Positions 6,577-10,048 of a stretch of 10,048 nt of DNA are shown one piece after another (position 1 is the stretch's first letter; every line of letters starts with the position of its first letter). The notes beneath the pieces were generated by a model. The model ran no database searches. It saw only the letters and a program-made list of their open reading frames with translations, and was not told the DNA's origin. The stretch is from JBBRHH01 sp038222915 (lineage in GTDB: Bacteria; Planctomycetota; Phycisphaerae; Tepidisphaerales; Tepidisphaeraceae). Both the position numbers and the translations under genes were made by a program. The DNA is taken from NCBI GenBank assembly GCA_038222915.1, contig JBBRHH010000192.1, forward strand, positions 1-10,048. The letters are read 5' to 3'.

Positions 6577-8567
6577 GACTCGTCGGTCTCCTTCAGTTTC
6601 GCGACCACGCTGAAGTCTTCCAGCGTTGTCGTATCACCCTTGATCTCACCGCTTGTCGCCAGTTCCTTTAACAGCCGGCGCATGATCTTGCCGCTGCGGG
6701 TTTTGGGCAGCGCTTCGGTGAAGCGGATCTGATCCGGCTTGGCCAGGCTGCCAATCTGTTTACCGACCCAACCGATCAGCTCCTTCTTTAAGTCTTCCGA
6801 CGGCTTCCTTCCGGTTTCGAGGGTGACGAATGCGGCAATACCCTGGCCCTTCATCTCATGCGGCATGCCGACGCAGGCCGCCTCGGCCACGGCCGGGTGA
6901 GCCACGAGCGCCGACTCGATCTCCATCGTTCCAAGGCGGTGGCCCGACACATTAATCACATCGTCCACGCGCCCCATGATCCAGAAATATCCATCCTGGT
7001 CGCGGCGGGCACCGTCGCCGGTGAAGTAGTAGCCGGGAACATCCGTCCAATACTGCTTCATGTAACGATCGGGGTCTTTGAAAATGCCGCGAAGCATCGA
7101 CGGCCACGGCTTGCGGATGACAAGCAGGCCACCCGAATTGAGCGGCAGCTCTTTGCCGGTTCGGTCAACGATGGCCGCATCAACGCCGAAAAACGGCAGC
7201 GTCGCCGAGCCGGGCTTGGTGGGCGTCACTCCGGGGAGCGGCGTGATCATCATGCCGCCGGTTTCGGTCTGCCACCAGGTGTCAATAATCGGGCATTTCT
7301 TGTGGCCAATGACATCCTGATACCACATCCACGCTTCAGGATTGATAGGCTCGCCCACCGTCCCCAGCAATCGCACCGACTTCAAATCGTGCTTGTCCAC
7401 CAGCTCGCGGCCGGCCTTCATAAAAGCTCGAATCGCTGTCGGGGCCGTGTAGAAGATGCTGACTTTGTGCCGCTCGATGATCGACCAGAATCGCGAAAAG
7501 TCCGGGAAATTTGGCGCACCTTCATACATGAGCGTGGTCGCGCCATTCGCCAGCGGGCCATACAGCACATAGCTGTGTCCAGTGATCCAGCCGATGTCGG
7601 CCGTGCACCAGTAGACGTCCGTCTCCTGAAGATCAAAGACGTACTTCGAGCTCAGATACGTCCCCACCATGTACCCGCCGGTGGTGTGAATAATTCCCTT
7701 TGGCTTGCCCGTCGATCCGCTGGTGTAGAGTACGAACAGCAAATCCTCGGCGTCCATCGGCTCCGCCGGGCAATCCGCGGATTGACCAGCGATGACATCC
7801 GACCACAGCACGTCGCGGCCGGCTTCGAGTTTCGTCTCCTGCGCCAGATGTTTGAGCACGATGACGCTTTGAACCAACCCCTTGGTCGCCGGTTCGACGT
7901 CCAATTTCACAATCGCATCGTCGACATTCTTTTTCAGTGGAACGTTGGCCCCGCGACGCTGGCCGCCGTCGGCGGTGATAATGAATTTGGAGGCCGCGTC
8001 CGTCACCCGATCGGCGATCGCCTGGCTGGAGAAACCGCCGAAAATGACCGAATGTGCCGCGCCGATCCGGGCGCAGGCCAGCATCGCAACCGCCGCCTCA
8101 GGCACCATTGGCAAATAGATCGTGACGACATCGCCCTTCTTGACGCCCAGCTTTTTCAGGCCATTGGCAAATCGGCCGACATCATCACGCAACTGGCTGA
8201 AAGTGATGTGTTTGACCTCCGGGCCGGACCCAGCGATCGGCTCGCCTTCCCAGAGAATCGCGGTCTTGTCGCCGCGGCCCTGGTTGATCTGGTGGTCGAG
8301 ACAATTGAACGCGACGTTGGTCTGCGCCCCGGCAAACCACTTGACGTTGGGTAGGTTCCATTCGAGGACCTGATCCCATTTCTTGAACCAGTGGAGATCA
8401 TCGGCAGCTCGTGCCCAGAAGGTATCCGGCGAATCGATCGATTCGCGATAGAGCCGGTCGTACTCCTCCCGGCTGTTAATGCGCGCCTTGGCGACAAAGT
8501 CCGCGGGCGGCGGAAAAAGGCGGTGTTCCTGGAGCGTCGACTCAATGGATGTATGGGCTTCAGACAT
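6573..8567 (-). CDS. acs: Acetyl-CoA synthetase (AMP-forming, acetate-CoA ligase)
   Basis: This enzyme converts acetate, ATP and CoA to acetyl-CoA, AMP and pyrophosphate in the cytoplasm, feeding acetate into central metabolism. It has 664 residues, close to the usual 650. The phosphate-binding loop YTSGSTGKPKG is at 281-291. WWQTETGG at 431-438 includes the tryptophan that restricts the pocket to acetate in characterised Acs, so acetate rather than a longer acid is expected. The ATP-site TGD is at 516-518 and the hinge GRVDDVINVSGHR at 532-544. PKTRSGKIMRR near the C-terminus holds the catalytic lysine K627, the residue acetylated in homologues to switch the enzyme off. The N-terminal ACAS segment (DTFWARAADDLHWFKKWDQVLEW) is present. 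Start ATG 8565-8567 is preceded by AGAGGAGA at 8578-8585, 10 nt away. Its stop overlaps the MFS start by 4 nt. No acetylase or deacetylase gene is visible nearby. Confidence 0.97.
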   Translation of the reverse strand: MSEAHTSIESTLQEHRLFPPPADFVAKARINSREEYDRLYRESIDSPDTFWARAADDLHWFKKWDQVLEWNLPNVKWFAGAQTNVAFNCLDHQINQGRGDKTAILWEGEPIAGSGPEVKHITFSQLRDDVGRFANGLKKLGVKKGDVVTIYLPMVPEAAVAMLACARIGAAHSVIFGGFSSQAIADRVTDAASKFIITADGGQRRGANVPLKKNVDDAIVKLDVEPATKGLVQSVIVLKHLAQETKLEAGRDVLWSDVIAGQSADCPAEPMDAEDLLFVLYTSGSTGKPKGIIHTTGGYMVGTYLSSKYVFDLQETDVYWCTADIGWITGHSYVLYGPLANGATTLMYEGAPNFPDFSRFWSIIERHKVSIFYTAPTAIRAFMKAGRELVDKHDLKSVRLLGTVGEPINPEAWMWYQDVIGHKKCPIIDTWWQTETGGMMITPLPGVTPTKPGSATLPFFGVDAAIVDRTGKELPLNSGGLLVIRKPWPSMLRGIFKDPDRYMKQYWTDVPGYYFTGDGARRDQDGYFWIMGRVDDVINVSGHRLGTMEIESALVAHPAVAEAACVGMPHEMKGQGIAAFVTLETGRKPSEDLKKELIGWVGKQIGSLAKPDQIRFTEALPKTRSGKIMRRLLKELATSGEIKGDTTTLEDFSVVAKLKETDES
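6587..6593 (-). promoter_or_regulatory. Ribosome binding site AAGGAGA for the TTG-started MFS gene
   Basis: It lies within the last codons of acs, 10 nt before the TTG start. The near-perfect anti-Shine-Dalgarno match supports the unusual start codon and coupling to acs translation. Confidence 0.65.
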
Positions 8568-8616
8568 GGCTCTGGCTTCTCCTCTATCTATTGCTGGCCT
8601 AGTTACTGCAACGCAT

Positions 8617-8636
8617 GTTAGCGGATCATCCGTAAC
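8617..8636. promoter_or_regulatory. Imperfect palindrome between the vWA-like gene and acs
   Basis: GTTAGCGGAT and ATCCGTAAC form a 9-bp inverted repeat with a single-base bulge, in the 81-nt gap upstream of acs. The arms nearly touch, which fits a dimeric regulator site better than a terminator, and no T-run follows on the - strand. It could control acs; this is a guess from position. Confidence 0.3.
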
Positions 8637-8648
8637 CCCCGCCAGTCT

Positions 8649-9200
8649 TCACTCGTCGCGGACAATGCCGCCGGACTCCGTGGCGATTTTACGCAGCAGC
8701 CCCGACGCCTCGTACTTTCCAGATTTGTAACGCAGCGTGGTGTTGATCGGCACTTTCATTTCCCTGGCCTTTCGCGCAAGGTCAAGTAGCCCGTTCGGAT
8801 CGGGCAAATCCCCATCCGAGATAAACTCAATCGCAGTCGGCGACTTTTCCAGGGCGATGGCAAGCTGGTGGGTGATCTCCCATTTACCCCCTGCCGGTTT
8901 CAATGTCGATCGCAGAAATACGCCGGCCAGGTCCCTTGCCGATTCGGTGGCGTCAAGAAGAACGGGTCGGAAGACCAGGGCCTGATTGTTGGCGATGACG
9001 ATATTGAAGTGATCGTCGGCAGACATCGCGCCAATGGCGACGCTCACGCGCGCCCGGATATCGCCGGCCTTATCGACCATGTGCTCTCCCGCGTCTATCA
9101 GAAAGATCACCCGCCGCTGACCGGCCGATTGCGTCGTCGCCGGCGCTCCAGAAGCGACAGGCCCGAATATCGCGAGAAACAGTATTGGGAGGTATCGCAT
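8649..9200 (-). CDS. Secreted vWA-like protein with degenerate MIDAS
   Basis: This is a 183-residue protein. Residues 1-19 form a plausible signal peptide (MRY, hydrophobic LPILFLAIFG, then VASGA with likely cleavage before P20), so it is probably exported. The remainder fits a compact von Willebrand factor A fold: strand VIFLID at 31-36, an amphipathic helix, strand HFNIVIAN, strand AIEFISDGDLPD, helix LLDLARKAREM, strand VPINTTLRY and the closing LLRKIATESGGIVRDE. The metal site normally reads DxSxS; here it is D36-A-G38-E-H40, so both serines are lost and metal-dependent ligand binding is doubtful. The start is ATG with GGAGAG 7 nt upstream, located in the tail of the preceding gene, and only 3 nt separate the two genes, so they are probably co-translated. 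The function is unknown; it may be a structural or scaffolding partner of the SGNH-like protein. Confidence 0.7.
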   Translation of the reverse strand: MRYLPILFLAIFGPVASGAPATTQSAGQRRVIFLIDAGEHMVDKAGDIRARVSVAIGAMSADDHFNIVIANNQALVFRPVLLDATESARDLAGVFLRSTLKPAGGKWEITHQLAIALEKSPTAIEFISDGDLPDPNGLLDLARKAREMKVPINTTLRYKSGKYEASGLLRKIATESGGIVRDE

Positions 9201-9203
9201 TGG

Positions 9204-10048
9204 TCAGCTCTCCAACTCCGATATCTTCTTCAGCCTTTGGAGCAGTTCCACGTCCGTAGGCAGCGCATCAGGCGATGGGCGATGCAGATAAGTGTTGGGA
9301 GGCAGGTCGAAGAGGGTGTTGATCATCCGGCTGAGATTATCAGGCTGTTGATGCACGTGGTCCCAAAATGCTTGCGGATCGCCGCTATAGCTTTTTACGC
9401 TTGAGAAGTCGCGATAGGTGACTCCACGGCTTTCGCATAGCGCAGCGATTCTCTGACTAAGCTGGGCGCGCTCCGCGACGACGCCCGACTTAAGCGCTAG
9501 GCGTTCGTACTCCGGATTCACCGGCAGCAGCATGATTTTCAGCGCGATGCCATTCTGCCTGGCGAGATCGATGAATTGTTCGAAACGTCGCCAAAGTCGA
9601 TCTGCCACCGTGATGTGTTGTTTTTCGCTGGCGGCGCTGGCCCATTTTCGTACCGCACCCTCGATCTCAGGCGTCAGTTTGTATTTTCCTTGGGCAAGCA
9701 TCTTGGCGCGTGTTGAGTAGATGAAATAGCCGTTTTCGATCATCACGTGATCAACCACGACGGCACCGGGCTTTCGAGCTGGCTTTTTCTTTTGCAGCCC
9801 GACGGCCGTCAACAATTTATAGGGAAGAACAGCCTGCAACGCTTTGTAGGTCGACTCCGGACTGACGGTCTTTAAGACGGCGATAGTGACGGTCAGATTT
9901 TCTGGAAACGGCACCTGTTGAAACAATCGCCAGTGTGAGAAAAGGCCATACTCAAACTCGTTGTGGTCAGCGTTAAATTCATCCTGATCGACACCGACAA
10001 TAATCATTTCCGGCTTGACGCCCTGGGCAAGCACATATTTCAGTTGCG
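9204..10048 (-). CDS. SGNH-hydrolase-like (DltD/AlgJ/DUF1574-type) protein, N-terminus outside window
   Basis: The frame is open to the right edge of the window (…QLKYVLAQGVKPEMIIVGVD); the GTG at 10034 is internal, so about 281 residues of the C-terminal part are seen. The pattern suggests an SGNH-fold protein of the kind related to DltD, AlgJ or DUF1574: an early strand GVKPEMIIVGVD, a late strand IALKIMLLPVNPEY, then LCESRGVTYRDFSSV and a terminal FWDHVHQQPDNLSRMI resembling the Asp-x-x-His catalytic block (Asp codon at 9360-9362). The nucleophile serine would be upstream and cannot be checked. Relatives transfer or remove acyl groups on cell-surface polymers, often beside an MBOAT acyltransferase; no such gene is in view, so this role is an inference. 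The stop is 3 nt before the vWA-like start. A Lys-rich stretch (QKKKPARKPG) is present mid-protein. Confidence 0.55.
   Translation of the reverse strand, partial: QLKYVLAQGVKPEMIIVGVDQDEFNADHNEFEYGLFSHWRLFQQVPFPENLTVTIAVLKTVSPESTYKALQAVLPYKLLTAVGLQKKKPARKPGAVVVDHVMIENGYFIYSTRAKMLAQGKYKLTPEIEGAVRKWASAASEKQHITVADRLWRRFEQFIDLARQNGIALKIMLLPVNPEYERLALKSGVVAERAQLSQRIAALCESRGVTYRDFSSVKSYSGDPQAFWDHVHQQPDNLSRMINTLFDLPPNTYLHRPSPDALPTDVELLQRLKKISELES

Noticed and set aside
6858..8354. 498-codon open frame on the + strand antisense to acs
   Set aside because: It lies fully across the well-supported acs gene; the translation is rich in R, H and A with no recognisable motif, as expected of a shadow frame.

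Overview
This window looks like chromosomal DNA from a GC-rich bacterium, most likely a planctomycete or a close relative. That is an inference. It rests on the first gene fragment, which resembles the LamG/DUF1080-like C-terminal domains common in planctomycete secreted or kinase-linked proteins, on the secreted vWA-like protein, and on the intergenic DNA, which is full of short degenerate repeats. No rRNA, tRNA, CRISPR array, transposase or phage gene was seen.

Layout, + strand: the 3' end of a LamG/DUF1080-like gene (1-450); about 1 kb without a convincing gene (451-1484) that holds several different repeats, the most striking being a 146-bp structure of two near-identical 36-bp inverted arms around an AT-rich core (617-762); then dnaE, the replicative DNA polymerase III alpha subunit (1485-5303). 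The dnaE reading frame stays open 238 codons upstream of the true start, but that part is translated repeat DNA.

Layout, - strand, read from the right edge: a truncated SGNH/DltD-AlgJ-like gene (9204 to beyond the window), a small secreted vWA-like protein (8649-9200), acetyl-CoA synthetase acs (6573-8567) and an MFS transporter (5311-6576). The gaps are 3 nt, 81 nt and a 4-nt overlap, so these four could form one transcript or two coupled pairs. The MFS gene meets dnaE tail to tail with 7 nt between the stop codons.

The genes are mostly housekeeping: genome replication (dnaE), acetate activation (acs) and a transporter translationally coupled to acs. The SGNH and vWA-like pair probably acts at the cell envelope, but its role is unknown. 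The least explained part is the repeat-rich DNA upstream of dnaE, together with a hairpin-forming insertion in frame inside dnaE.
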